NCBI GenBank assembly: GCA_964497475.1
Contig: CAZCDM010000148.1
Span: 1 to 5,739, forward strand
DNA length: 5,739 bases
Direction: 5' to 3'
DNA from: CAZCDM01 sp964497475
Lineage (GTDB): Bacteria > Planctomycetota > Phycisphaerae > SM23-33
The translations under genes and the position numbers were made by a program. The notes beneath the pieces are model-generated. The model saw only the letters and a list, made by a program, of their open reading frames with translations, did no database searches and was not told the origin of the DNA. Position 1 is the first letter of the stretch, and each line of letters begins with the position of its first letter. Shown here in pieces: positions 1 through 5,728 of this stretch.

Positions 1-99
1 AGGGACTTCCCCACCGTCGACGACGGGCTGCGCGGCATGCAGTTCATCGAGACGGCCGTCAAGTCCAAGGGCAAGTGGGTCAAGATGCCCAAGGCATGA
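1..99 (+). CDS. Gfo/Idh/MocA-family oxidoreductase, C-terminal end (partial)
   Basis: The reading frame is open from base 1 to a TGA at 97-99 and gives 32 residues; the start lies outside the window. The segment DDGLRGMQFIETAVKS followed by GKWVKMPKA is typical of the extreme C-terminus of NAD(P)-dependent Gfo/Idh/MocA dehydrogenases, where a last helix (GxxxIExAxxS) packs on the substrate domain and a short basic tail ends the chain. The nucleotide-binding and catalytic parts are not visible, so neither substrate nor cofactor can be inferred. The gene ends 50 nt before a sugar isomerase-like gene on the same strand. Oxidoreductase plus isomerase is a common pairing in sugar and inositol catabolism, and the two probably share a transcript. 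The family call rests on tail similarity alone. Confidence 0.72.
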   Translation, partial: RDFPTVDDGLRGMQFIETAVKSKGKWVKMPKA

Positions 100-113
100 A
101 CGCGGTTGAAGGT

Positions 114-144
114 CTCCTGACTCCTGAATACTGACTCCTGAGGA
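114..144 (+). repeat. Short tandem repeat overlapping the ribosome binding site of the first isomerase gene
   Basis: The 11-mer CTGACTCCTGA occurs at 117-127 and again at 131-141, a 14-bp period, and a third CTCCTGA lies at 114-120. The repeat runs directly into the Shine-Dalgarno sequence GAGGA (140-144) of the gene starting at 150. Each copy contains TCCT (115-118, 122-125, 136-139), complementary to the AGGA of that Shine-Dalgarno. It may be simple replication slippage; a regulatory role is speculation. Confidence 0.6.
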
Positions 145-149
145 TAACC

Positions 150-1148
150 ATGTCACGCAACGTAACGCTGTTCACCGGCCAGTGGGCTGACCTGCCGCTG
201 GAAGACCTCGCCGCCAAGGCGGCCTCCTTCGGCTATGACGGGCTGGAGCTGGCCTGCTGGGGCGATCATTTTGATGTCGACCAGGCCGTCGCCTCCAAGA
301 GCTACTGCAAGCAGAAGCGTGAGCTGCTCAAGGAGCATGGCCTGGGGTGCTGGGCGATTTCCACGCACCTGGTCGGCCAGGCCGTCTGCGATCAGATCGA
401 CGAGCGACACAAGGCCATCCTTCCCGAGGAACTCTACGGCGAGGGTGACCCGGAGAAGGTCCGCAAGCGAGCGGCCGCCCAGCTCAAGAAGACCGCCCGG
501 GCTGCCAAGGCCATGGGCGTGAAGGTCGTCTGCGGGTTTACGGGCAGCAGCATATGGCATTTGCTGTACAGCTTCCCGCCGGCCTCGCCGGAGATGATCG
601 AAGCCGGCTATGCCGATTTCGCCAAGCGATGGGGCCCGATCTTCGATGAGTTCAAGAAGCAGGGCGTGAAGTTTGCCCTGGAGGTCCACCCGACCGAAAT
701 CGCCTTCGACATTGCCTCGTCGCAGCGAGCCCTGGCGGCAGTGAAAAATCACTCTGCCTTCGGGTTCAACTACGACCCCTCACACCTGGGCTATCAGGGC
801 GTGGACTACGTCAAGTTCATCCGGACGTTCGGCAAGAAGATTTTCCACGTCCACATGAAGGACGCCTGGTGGGGCCACGGTGATGGCACGGTGGGTGTCT
901 TTGGTGGGCATACGGAATTTGCCGACCCGCGCCGGTTCTGGGATTTCCGCTCGCTGGGCCACGGCGATATCGCCTTCGAGGACATCATCGTCGCGCTGAA
1001 CGACATCGGCTACAAGGGTCCGCTGTCGGTCGAGTGGGAAGACAGCCGCATGGAGCGCGAACACGGAGCGGCCGAGGCGTGCGAGTTCGTCCGCAGCGTC
1101 GACTTCGAGCCGTCGGGGCTGGCCTTCGACGGTCAGTTCGACCGCTGA
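150..1148 (+). CDS. Sugar phosphate isomerase/epimerase-like TIM-barrel protein (332 aa)
   Basis: This is a predicted cytoplasmic enzyme of the xylose isomerase-like / AP endonuclease 2 superfamily, whose members isomerise, epimerise or dehydrate sugars and keto-inositols with a divalent metal. The N-terminal strand NVTLFTGQWADLPLED and FGYDGLELA (about 27-35) are the usual first barrel elements. Likely metal ligands, by family pattern, are Glu178 (FALEVHP), Asp209 with His212 (YDPSHLGYQG), His233/His235 (FHVHMKD) and Glu295 (SVEWED). The length is slightly above the usual 260-310 aa because of inserts near 240-270 and a C-terminal extension. The start is ATG at 150, with GAGGA five nt upstream. 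The gene follows an oxidoreductase end by 50 nt and is closed by an intrinsic terminator. The substrate is unknown: members of this family are often generically named, and a 3-keto-sugar or inosose role is only a guess from the neighbour. Confidence 0.88.
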   Translation: MSRNVTLFTGQWADLPLEDLAAKAASFGYDGLELACWGDHFDVDQAVASKSYCKQKRELLKEHGLGCWAISTHLVGQAVCDQIDERHKAILPEELYGEGDPEKVRKRAAAQLKKTARAAKAMGVKVVCGFTGSSIWHLLYSFPPASPEMIEAGYADFAKRWGPIFDEFKKQGVKFALEVHPTEIAFDIASSQRALAAVKNHSAFGFNYDPSHLGYQGVDYVKFIRTFGKKIFHVHMKDAWWGHGDGTVGVFGGHTEFADPRRFWDFRSLGHGDIAFEDIIVALNDIGYKGPLSVEWEDSRMEREHGAAEACEFVRSVDFEPSGLAFDGQFDR

Positions 1149-1174
1149 GCAACCCGGAACCCAACCCTGCGCAC

Positions 1175-1212
1175 GACGTGGTCGGGCCAACCCCCGGCCA
1201 CGTTCCTTTTTT
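1175..1212 (+). terminator. Rho-independent terminator between the two isomerase genes
   Basis: Bases 1176-1186 pair with 1193-1203 to form an 11-bp stem (ten Watson-Crick pairs and one G-U) around a six-nt loop at 1187-1192. The flanking bases 1175 and 1204 could add a G-U pair. The stem is GC-rich and is followed, after TCC, by six T residues at 1207-1212. This is the classic form of an intrinsic terminator for the + strand. The minus strand has no equivalent T-run. It sits 26 nt past the stop of the upstream gene and only 15 nt before the next ATG, so it could also act as an attenuator of the second isomerase gene. Confidence 0.8.
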
Positions 1213-1227
1213 ACCACGGAGAATACG

Positions 1228-1980
1228 ATGGCTACCAAAAAGGTTTCGATTCAGCTTTTCACCGTTCGCGAGTCGCTGGCCCAGGACCCGGGCGGCACGG
1301 TCGCCCGCATCGGGCAGATCGGCTACGCCGGCGTCGAGCCGTTCAATATCCCTACCGACTCAGCCGCTGACCTGGCCAGGATCGTCGGCGATGCGGACAT
1401 GGTCGTCAGTGCCTACCAGGGCGGTACGCCGGCCGGCGACGACGCCAATCAACTGCTCGACGACACGGAGGCTCTCGGCACGGACAAGATCGTCTGCCCC
1501 TACTTCGACCGCGAGCAGTGGACCAGTCTTGACCAGATCAAGCAGACCGCGGAGCTGTTCAATACCGCCTGCGAAAACGCCAAAGCTCGTGGCCTGACGT
1601 TCGGCTACCACAACCACGAGTTCGAGCTGGCTGTCATCGACGGCAAGCCCGGCCTGCTGCACCTTGCCGAGCTCTGCCCCGACCTGCACTTCACCGTCGA
1701 TACCTACTGGGTCAAGGTCGGCGGGCAGGATCCGGTGGAGATCGTCAAGACGCTTGGCGATCAGGCCAACCTGTTGCACATCAAAGACGGCCCCGGCCAG
1801 AAGGAAGCGGACATGCTCGCAGCCGGGACCGGCATTATGGACTTCCCCCCGATCGTCGCCGTCGCCAACAGTGCCGACTGGCTGGTCGTGGAACTCGACC
1901 GCTGCGGAACGGACATGTTCCAGGCCGTCGAGCAGAGCTACCGATACCTCGTCGACAATCAGCTCGCCGAAGGCAGATAA
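1228..1980 (+). CDS. Sugar phosphate isomerase/epimerase-like TIM-barrel protein (250 aa)
   Basis: This is a second, clearly different member of the xylose isomerase-like TIM-barrel superfamily, predicted cytoplasmic and metal-dependent. The opening VSIQLFTVRESLAQD and the IGYAGVEPF element (about 31-39) are hallmarks of the generic sugar phosphate isomerase/epimerase group. The motif GYHNHEFE (126-133) ends strand 5 of the barrel. Further likely metal or substrate ligands are Asp158 (FTVDTYWV), His184 in LLHIKDGP, and Glu222 in LVVELD. The loop GTGIMDFPPIV (200-210) matches the substrate-site loop common in this group. The length is normal (250-280 aa). The ATG at 1228 has GGAG at 1218-1221, six nt away. 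Transcription must pass the terminator just upstream or start almost at the gene. It converges with the secreted-protein gene, leaving 19 nt. No specific substrate can be assigned. Confidence 0.88.
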   Translation: MATKKVSIQLFTVRESLAQDPGGTVARIGQIGYAGVEPFNIPTDSAADLARIVGDADMVVSAYQGGTPAGDDANQLLDDTEALGTDKIVCPYFDREQWTSLDQIKQTAELFNTACENAKARGLTFGYHNHEFELAVIDGKPGLLHLAELCPDLHFTVDTYWVKVGGQDPVEIVKTLGDQANLLHIKDGPGQKEADMLAAGTGIMDFPPIVAVANSADWLVVELDRCGTDMFQAVEQSYRYLVDNQLAEGR

Positions 1981-1999
1981 AACCAATCCCGCGGGCCAA

Positions 2000-3160
2000 T
2001 CAGTCGGCCGGGTTCGTCTCGGCCGGCTGGCTGGCCGGTGCGGATTCCTCCACCCCCTCGCCGTGGCCATCAGCCGACGGGAACATGGGTTTTTCGATCG
2101 TGCCGGCGACTTCCCCCGTCGAGGCCATGCCATCCCACAGCGAGAGGATGGCTTCGTTGAGGTCCGAACCGCCCGCCTGTTCATGGGCCTGCTGCAGGGC
2201 CTTGACCGCAGCGGGCACATCCTCCTCGGTCCAGAGCATGTAGGCTTCGACCAGCAAGGCGCGAGCGTCCAGCGGGTTCTCCTCGATGTAGAGTCTCAAC
2301 CGACGCATGTCCGCGTTGTAGTATTGTTCGTCGCGGTAGAGCTTCCTCGGCCGGAAGCGGATACTCGGCAGCTCGGGGAACTGCTCCAACGCCTGCATCA
2401 GGTAGAACGCCTCGAGACGATAGTCGATCCCCTTGGTCGCGAAGCTCGAAAGCATCAGCCCGAGATTCGATTCCGGCGAGTTGCTGGACACCTGCCGGGC
2501 CAGTTCGTACTTATCCAGTGCGCGAGCGGTCTGGCGATTCTGGAACGCCTCCTCGGCCTGGACCATCAGATTGCGATAAATGCCCGCCCGATCGGGCACG
2601 AGAGTCGTGATGGCCTGTCGGCCCTGCGAGGCCTCGGCGGTCGCGCCCTGCAACGCCAGCATGTGCGCATGAGCGCCCGAGATCGTCGGCGCCACGATAT
2701 TTTCCGACAGCGCCTTGTTCTTCCAGTCGTCCGAGCCGCGATACAGCATCGGCTGGTAGGTCATCGGCAGCGTAGGGGCCGCCTGGGGCGTGCGCAGGAT
2801 GTTGGCCATCGCCCCGCCGCCGCCCGTGCTGCCCCCGCCGATCCTGACCGACCGCGTATGGCCCCCGCCAATCGAAGACGAAGCCGAGAACTGGTTGCTG
2901 TAACTCGACACGCCCCGGGACACATTGCTCCCCCGCTGCGAGCCGGCATCGTAGATGCTCGACCGCAGCCGACCCGTCGGCGCGCTGTACGAGCCGAGAT
3001 TACCCGCGCCACTGCGTTCGCCCAGGTAACCACCCACCACCGTGCCCTGGCCTACAGTGACTTTACTGAAGGTTTTGCGGTTGCGAGACTGAGCGCTCGC
3101 CTGTGAAACCATGCCACCTAAAACCACGAGGAACGCCATCATCGTACCGAATGTTTTCAT
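2000..3160 (-). CDS. Secreted Gly/Ser-rich protein with TPR-like helical region, function unknown (386 aa)
   Basis: I do not recognise a named family. The start chosen is the ATG ending at 3160, because GGGAG lies seven nt upstream; an ATG two codons earlier would be one nt from it, and longer starts would begin upstream of the -10 box. The product then begins MKTFGTMMAFLVVLGG, a typical signal peptide with a likely signal peptidase I cut after ASA (residue 23). Residues about 45-117 are low-complexity, rich in Gly and Ser (for example IGGGSTGGGGAM), probably disordered. Residues about 192-235 (AEEAFQNRQTARALDKYELA) and about 283-330 (YIEENPLDARALLVEAYMLW) read like degenerate TPR helices. 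The tail (about 350-386) is acidic with Ala/Pro. It is probably periplasmic or envelope-located. It is divergent from lpxD, which fits an envelope theme, but a functional link is only inferred. Confidence 0.8.
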   Translation of the reverse strand: MKTFGTMMAFLVVLGGMVSQASAQSRNRKTFSKVTVGQGTVVGGYLGERSGAGNLGSYSAPTGRLRSSIYDAGSQRGSNVSRGVSSYSNQFSASSSIGGGHTRSVRIGGGSTGGGGAMANILRTPQAAPTLPMTYQPMLYRGSDDWKNKALSENIVAPTISGAHAHMLALQGATAEASQGRQAITTLVPDRAGIYRNLMVQAEEAFQNRQTARALDKYELARQVSSNSPESNLGLMLSSFATKGIDYRLEAFYLMQALEQFPELPSIRFRPRKLYRDEQYYNADMRRLRLYIEENPLDARALLVEAYMLWTEEDVPAAVKALQQAHEQAGGSDLNEAILSLWDGMASTGEVAGTIEKPMFPSADGHGEGVEESAPASQPAETNPAD

Positions 3161-3178
3161 ACTCATTCTCCCACATGC

Positions 3179-3184
3179 ATTATA
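3179..3184 (-). promoter_or_regulatory. -10 box of the secreted-protein gene
   Basis: Read on the minus strand, these bases are a perfect TATAAT. A start about seven nt downstream (near 3172) would give a leader of only about 12 nt that still contains the GGGAG Shine-Dalgarno, which supports the chosen start codon. The -35 region is weak: CCTGCA at 3207-3202 (17-nt spacer) or TTCCTG at 3209-3204 (19-nt spacer). No extended -10 TG is present. Confidence 0.55.
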
Positions 3185-3251
3185 GCGTCTGATCCGATCA
3201 TTGCAGGAACTGTTCTGGACCATCCGGCAAGTCGCCTTGTCGGCGGGCGGC

Positions 3252-3280
3252 TTGATTTCTGAGCCTTTCAGCCGTAGGGT
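3252..3280 (+). promoter_or_regulatory. Possible weak promoter of lpxD-lpxI
   Basis: TTGATT (3252-3257, four of six matches to the -35 consensus) and TAGGGT (3275-3280, three of six matches to the -10 consensus) are separated by 17 nt. A start near 3287 would leave a leader of about 17 nt before the lpxD ATG. The -10 match is poor; the main support is the position in the divergent intergenic region, where lpxD must have some promoter. Confidence 0.25.
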
Positions 3281-3303
3281 ACCGGGATGAACAAGGATTG
3301 CCC

Positions 3304-4377
3304 ATGGCTGAACTGACTGTGACCGAACTGGCTGATCGCATCGGCGGCACGCTGCAAGGCGCCGGCGAGGCGACCATCTCCGCCGCAGCCGGCCTGGAAG
3401 AGGCGACCGCGACGGACATCAGCTTCCTGGCCAATGTGCGCTATCAGGCGCAGGTGGCCGAGACGGCCGCCGCGGCCGTCATCGTCGCGGCCGACTACGA
3501 CGGCCCGACCCCGCCGGGCGGCGTGCTGATCCGCAGCGACGCCCCCTACTTCGCTTACCGCCAGGCGATGGTCGAGCTGTACGGCTTCCGCGAGGTGCCC
3601 TTCGACGGCACGAGCGAGCAAGCCTCCATCGACCCGTCCGCCGAGGTCGGCCAGGCCCACGTCGCCCCGTTCGTCACCATCTGCCGCAACGCCCGCATCG
3701 CCGACGGCTGCGTGCTCTACCCCGGCGTGTTCATCGGGCCGGATGTCCAGCTCGGCCCGGGCTGCACGCTCTACCCCAACGTGACGATCTACGACGGCTG
3801 CGTGCTCGGCCGGCGCGTCACCGTCCACGCCTCCAGCTCCATCGGCGTCGACGGCTTTGGCTACGCGACCCACGCCGGCGAGGATGGCGTGGTCCGCCAC
3901 GAGAAGATTCCTCCGGCGGGCAATGTGATTCTCGAAGACGATGTCGAGATCGGCAGTTGCTGCGCCATCGAGCGGGCCACCATGGGCCCGACCGTCATCG
4001 GCGCGGGCACGAAGTTTGCCGACCTCGTCGCGATCGGCCATGGCACGAAGCTCGGCCAGCACTGCTTGATGGTTTCCCAGAGCGGCATTGCCGGCTCGAC
4101 CGTGGTGGGCAACTACTGTGCCTTTGCCGGCCAGGCCGGCGTCGTCGGCCACATCCGCATTGGCGACGGCGTCCGCGTCGGCGCCCAGGCCGGCGTCACC
4201 GGCGACCTGCCCGCTGGGCAGGAAGTGCTCGGCAGCCCGGCCGTGCCTCGTGCCGAAGCACGCCGCATCGTCATGAGCAGCCTGAAAGTGCCCGAGCTCC
4301 GCAACGAGGTCAAACGCCTCGGCCGCGAGATGAAAAAGCTTCAGGAGCGACTGGCCCAGCTCGATGGTGAGAGCTGA
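3304..4377 (+). CDS. lpxD: UDP-3-O-acylglucosamine N-acyltransferase LpxD (357 aa)
   Basis: LpxD transfers a 3-hydroxyacyl chain from acyl carrier protein to the 2-amino group of UDP-3-O-acylglucosamine, giving UDP-2,3-diacylglucosamine, the third step of lipid A synthesis at the cytoplasmic side of the inner membrane. The N-terminal domain (about 1-105) contains ISFLANVRYQAQVAET, the usual uridine-binding region. Residues about 108-310 are hexapeptide repeats of a left-handed beta-helix (for example VAPFVTICRNARIADGCVLY). GVDGFGYA (181-188) is a typical LpxD motif. His246 in AIGHGTKLG matches the catalytic His239 of E. coli LpxD, and His283 in VVGHIRIGDG matches His276. A charged helix (about 328-354), probably coiled coil, ends the chain, as in other LpxD trimers. 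The ATG at 3304 has AAGGA six nt upstream; an in-frame TTG at 3298 touches that AAGGA and was rejected. The length is slightly above the 341 aa of E. coli. lpxI follows after one nucleotide. Confidence 0.95.
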   Translation: MAELTVTELADRIGGTLQGAGEATISAAAGLEEATATDISFLANVRYQAQVAETAAAAVIVAADYDGPTPPGGVLIRSDAPYFAYRQAMVELYGFREVPFDGTSEQASIDPSAEVGQAHVAPFVTICRNARIADGCVLYPGVFIGPDVQLGPGCTLYPNVTIYDGCVLGRRVTVHASSSIGVDGFGYATHAGEDGVVRHEKIPPAGNVILEDDVEIGSCCAIERATMGPTVIGAGTKFADLVAIGHGTKLGQHCLMVSQSGIAGSTVVGNYCAFAGQAGVVGHIRIGDGVRVGAQAGVTGDLPAGQEVLGSPAVPRAEARRIVMSSLKVPELRNEVKRLGREMKKLQERLAQLDGES

Positions 4378-4378
4378 C

Positions 4379-5239
4379 ATGCCTGCCGCGGGCGCCGAAC
4401 CTGTCGGGCTGATCGCCGGGGCGGGCCGGCTGCCGGTGCTCTCGGCCGAGGGCATCGTCGCGGCGGGCCATCCGCTGGTGGTCGCCGCCCTGCGGGGCTT
4501 TGCCCGCCCGGAACTGGCCGACCTGGCCAGCGCCTACCGTCCGGTCGGCGTGGCCCAGCTGGGGCGAATCATCCGCCACCTGAAAAAACACCGTTGCCGC
4601 CAGGCCGTCATGATCGGCTCGGTCCGCAAAGCCGAGATGTACTCCCGCTGGCGGTGGCTGCGCTACCTGCCGGACCTGCGGACCATCCGCGTGTGGTACC
4701 ACACCATCCGCCACGACCGGCGGGACAACGCCGTGCTCCTGGCCGTGGCTGAGGAACTCCGGCGAGAAGGGATCGAACTGATGTCCAGCGTCGAGTATTG
4801 CAGCGAGCAGTTGAGCACCGAGGGCGTGATGACCCGCACGAGTCCGGGCCGGCGCGTACAGGCCGACATCGAATTCGGCTGGCGGATTGCGGTCGACTCG
4901 GCCCGGCTGGATATCGGCCAATCCATCGCCGTCCGCGACAAGGACATCATCGCCGTCGAGGCCATCGAGGGTACCGACGCGATGATCGCCCGGGCCGGCG
5001 CGCTCTGCCCCACCGGCGGCTGGACGCTGGTCAAGGTCGCCCGCCCCGATCAGGACATGCGGTTCGACGTGCCAACCGTCGGCCCCGATACGATTCGTCA
5101 CCTCCACCAGGCCGGCTGCACCTGCCTCGTGCTGGAGGCCGGGCGCACCCTCATCGCCGATAAACCCCAGAGCCTCGCCCTGGCCGATCAACTCGGCCTG
5201 GCCGTCGTCGGCCACGCCCCGCCCGCGGCTGCTGATTAG
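4379..5239 (+). CDS. lpxI: UDP-2,3-diacylglucosamine pyrophosphatase LpxI (286 aa)
   Basis: LpxI (formerly DUF1009) hydrolyses UDP-2,3-diacylglucosamine to 2,3-diacylglucosamine 1-phosphate (lipid X) and UMP. It replaces LpxH in many bacteria and is a peripheral cytoplasmic-side enzyme. Visible family marks are the N-terminal GLIAGAGRLPVL (10-21), QAVMIGSVRKAEM (75-87), HDRRDNAVLLAVAEEL (112-127), EGTDAMIARAG (197-207) and QDMRFDVPTVGPDTI (225-239). One of Asp226/Asp230 probably corresponds to the Asp225 identified as essential in Caulobacter LpxI; which one needs an alignment. The length is normal. The ATG at 4379 is chosen because GGTGAG (4366-4371) lies seven nt upstream; an in-frame ATG at 4364 inside lpxD lacks a clear ribosome site and would overlap lpxD by 14 nt. 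The arrangement TGA-C-ATG after lpxD suggests translational coupling. No clear terminator is seen downstream. Confidence 0.93.
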   Translation: MPAAGAEPVGLIAGAGRLPVLSAEGIVAAGHPLVVAALRGFARPELADLASAYRPVGVAQLGRIIRHLKKHRCRQAVMIGSVRKAEMYSRWRWLRYLPDLRTIRVWYHTIRHDRRDNAVLLAVAEELRREGIELMSSVEYCSEQLSTEGVMTRTSPGRRVQADIEFGWRIAVDSARLDIGQSIAVRDKDIIAVEAIEGTDAMIARAGALCPTGGWTLVKVARPDQDMRFDVPTVGPDTIRHLHQAGCTCLVLEAGRTLIADKPQSLALADQLGLAVVGHAPPAAAD

Positions 5240-5262
5240 CCCGCTACAACCCCGCGGAAACC

Positions 5263-5457
5263 TCACGCCGCTCGCAGCTCGTGCAGGCTGGCAGCCATCG
5301 CGATATGTCGCAGGTTGTCCAGGCTGATCTCGGCGAGATACTCTTCCGAGAAGTCCAGCGTGAACGAGCAGTGAATCGAGTGAATCTTCTCGACCAGCTG
5401 TCCCCTGTCCATCTCCGCCAGATTCGTCACCAATGTGTCTACCTGTTGTCTGTCCAT
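5263..5457 (-). CDS. Small hypothetical protein (about 64 aa)
   Basis: I do not recognise a named family. The product begins MDRQQVDTLVTNLAEMDRGQ and is soluble, mildly acidic and probably all-helical, with no signal peptide or membrane segment. The core LDFSEEYLAEISLDNLRHIA (about 35-54) looks like ordinary protein, with well-spaced hydrophobics. The codons favour G or C at the third position, like the neighbours, which argues against a chance frame. Two starts are possible: ATG ending at 5457, with a weak GGTG four nt upstream, or an in-frame ATG ending at 5475 (six more residues, MQVWCV), without a clear ribosome site; the shorter form is preferred weakly. It converges with lpxI, leaving 23 nt between stops. 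The opposite-strand frame over the same bases is rich in Arg, His and Gln and looks like a shadow. Confidence 0.55.
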   Translation of the reverse strand: MDRQQVDTLVTNLAEMDRGQLVEKIHSIHCSFTLDFSEEYLAEISLDNLRHIAMAASLHELRAA

Positions 5458-5656
5458 GACACACCATACTTGCATCGTTCAGCCCGGGCGGGCAGGGTCC
5501 GGCCGGAAAAATCCCCAAATCGACGCCTCAGCCATCACCACCAGACCAACGCATCGGCCAGGATCATTTTCCGCACCAGAAACCCAAGACACCCGGCTGA
5601 CATCATGCCCACATTTTCCTGTCAATGCCTCCAATCGAGGCTACGCTTCATTGTTA

Positions 5657-5671
5657 TTATCGGTCCGATAA
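5657..5671. repeat. Perfect 15-bp dyad, operator-like
   Basis: TTATCGG at 5657-5663 is the exact inverted repeat of CCGATAA at 5665-5671, with one central base. Seven perfect pairs around a single base suit binding by a dimeric protein better than an RNA hairpin. It lies in AT-rich non-coding DNA, immediately before an A-run. No known operator is recognised. Confidence 0.5.
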
Positions 5672-5707
5672 AAAAGGTGATAGGTGAGCCTGTTGCACAA
5701 TAATTCT

Positions 5708-5728
5708 GGAACCCAACCGTTGGATTCC
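5708..5728. repeat. Imperfect inverted repeat near the window end
   Basis: GGAA-C-CCAA (5708-5716) pairs with TTGG-A-TTCC (5720-5728): eight pairs with one C/A mismatch and a three-nt loop (CCG). No T-run follows on either strand within ten nt, so a terminator is unlikely. It could be part of an operator or of the terminal region of a mobile element. Confidence 0.4.

Noticed and set aside
1155..1166. Shared GGAACCCAACC at 1156-1166 and 5708-5718 as a dispersed repeat
   Set aside because: Eleven bases with no extended flanking similarity; the contexts (gene tail and AT-rich spacer) differ, so chance is the simpler explanation.
2005..2038. GC-rich inverted repeats (CGGCCG copies, CCGGC/GCCGG) just after the second isomerase gene, as a terminator
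   Set aside because: No T-run follows on either strand and the bases encode the Ala/Pro tail of the minus-strand gene.
2000..2220. Open frames continuing across the secreted-protein gene on the + strand (1664-3106) and across the second isomerase on the minus strand (1360-2220)
   Set aside because: They overlap genes with clear families or a signal peptide, and their products are Arg/Pro/Ser-rich shadows of GC-rich coding DNA.
3298..3303. TTG at 3298 as the lpxD start
   Set aside because: It directly abuts AAGGA (3293-3297) with zero spacing, whereas the ATG at 3304 has a normal six-nt spacing.
3287..3316. Nine-codon frame beginning MNKDCPWLN that overlaps the lpxD start, as a possible upstream ORF
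   Set aside because: It has no evident ribosome site of its own and is short enough to occur by chance; the AAGGA within it serves the lpxD ATG.
3268..5518. Long minus-strand frames opposite lpxD (3268-4455) and lpxI (4310-5518)
   Set aside because: Their products are rich in Ala, Gly, Asp and His without domains or credible starts; they mirror the GC-rich third positions of lpxD and lpxI.
5281..5703. 140-aa + strand frame after lpxI
   Set aside because: Its first part mirrors the small minus-strand gene, the rest is His/Arg/Pro-rich without family marks, and it has no good ribosome site.
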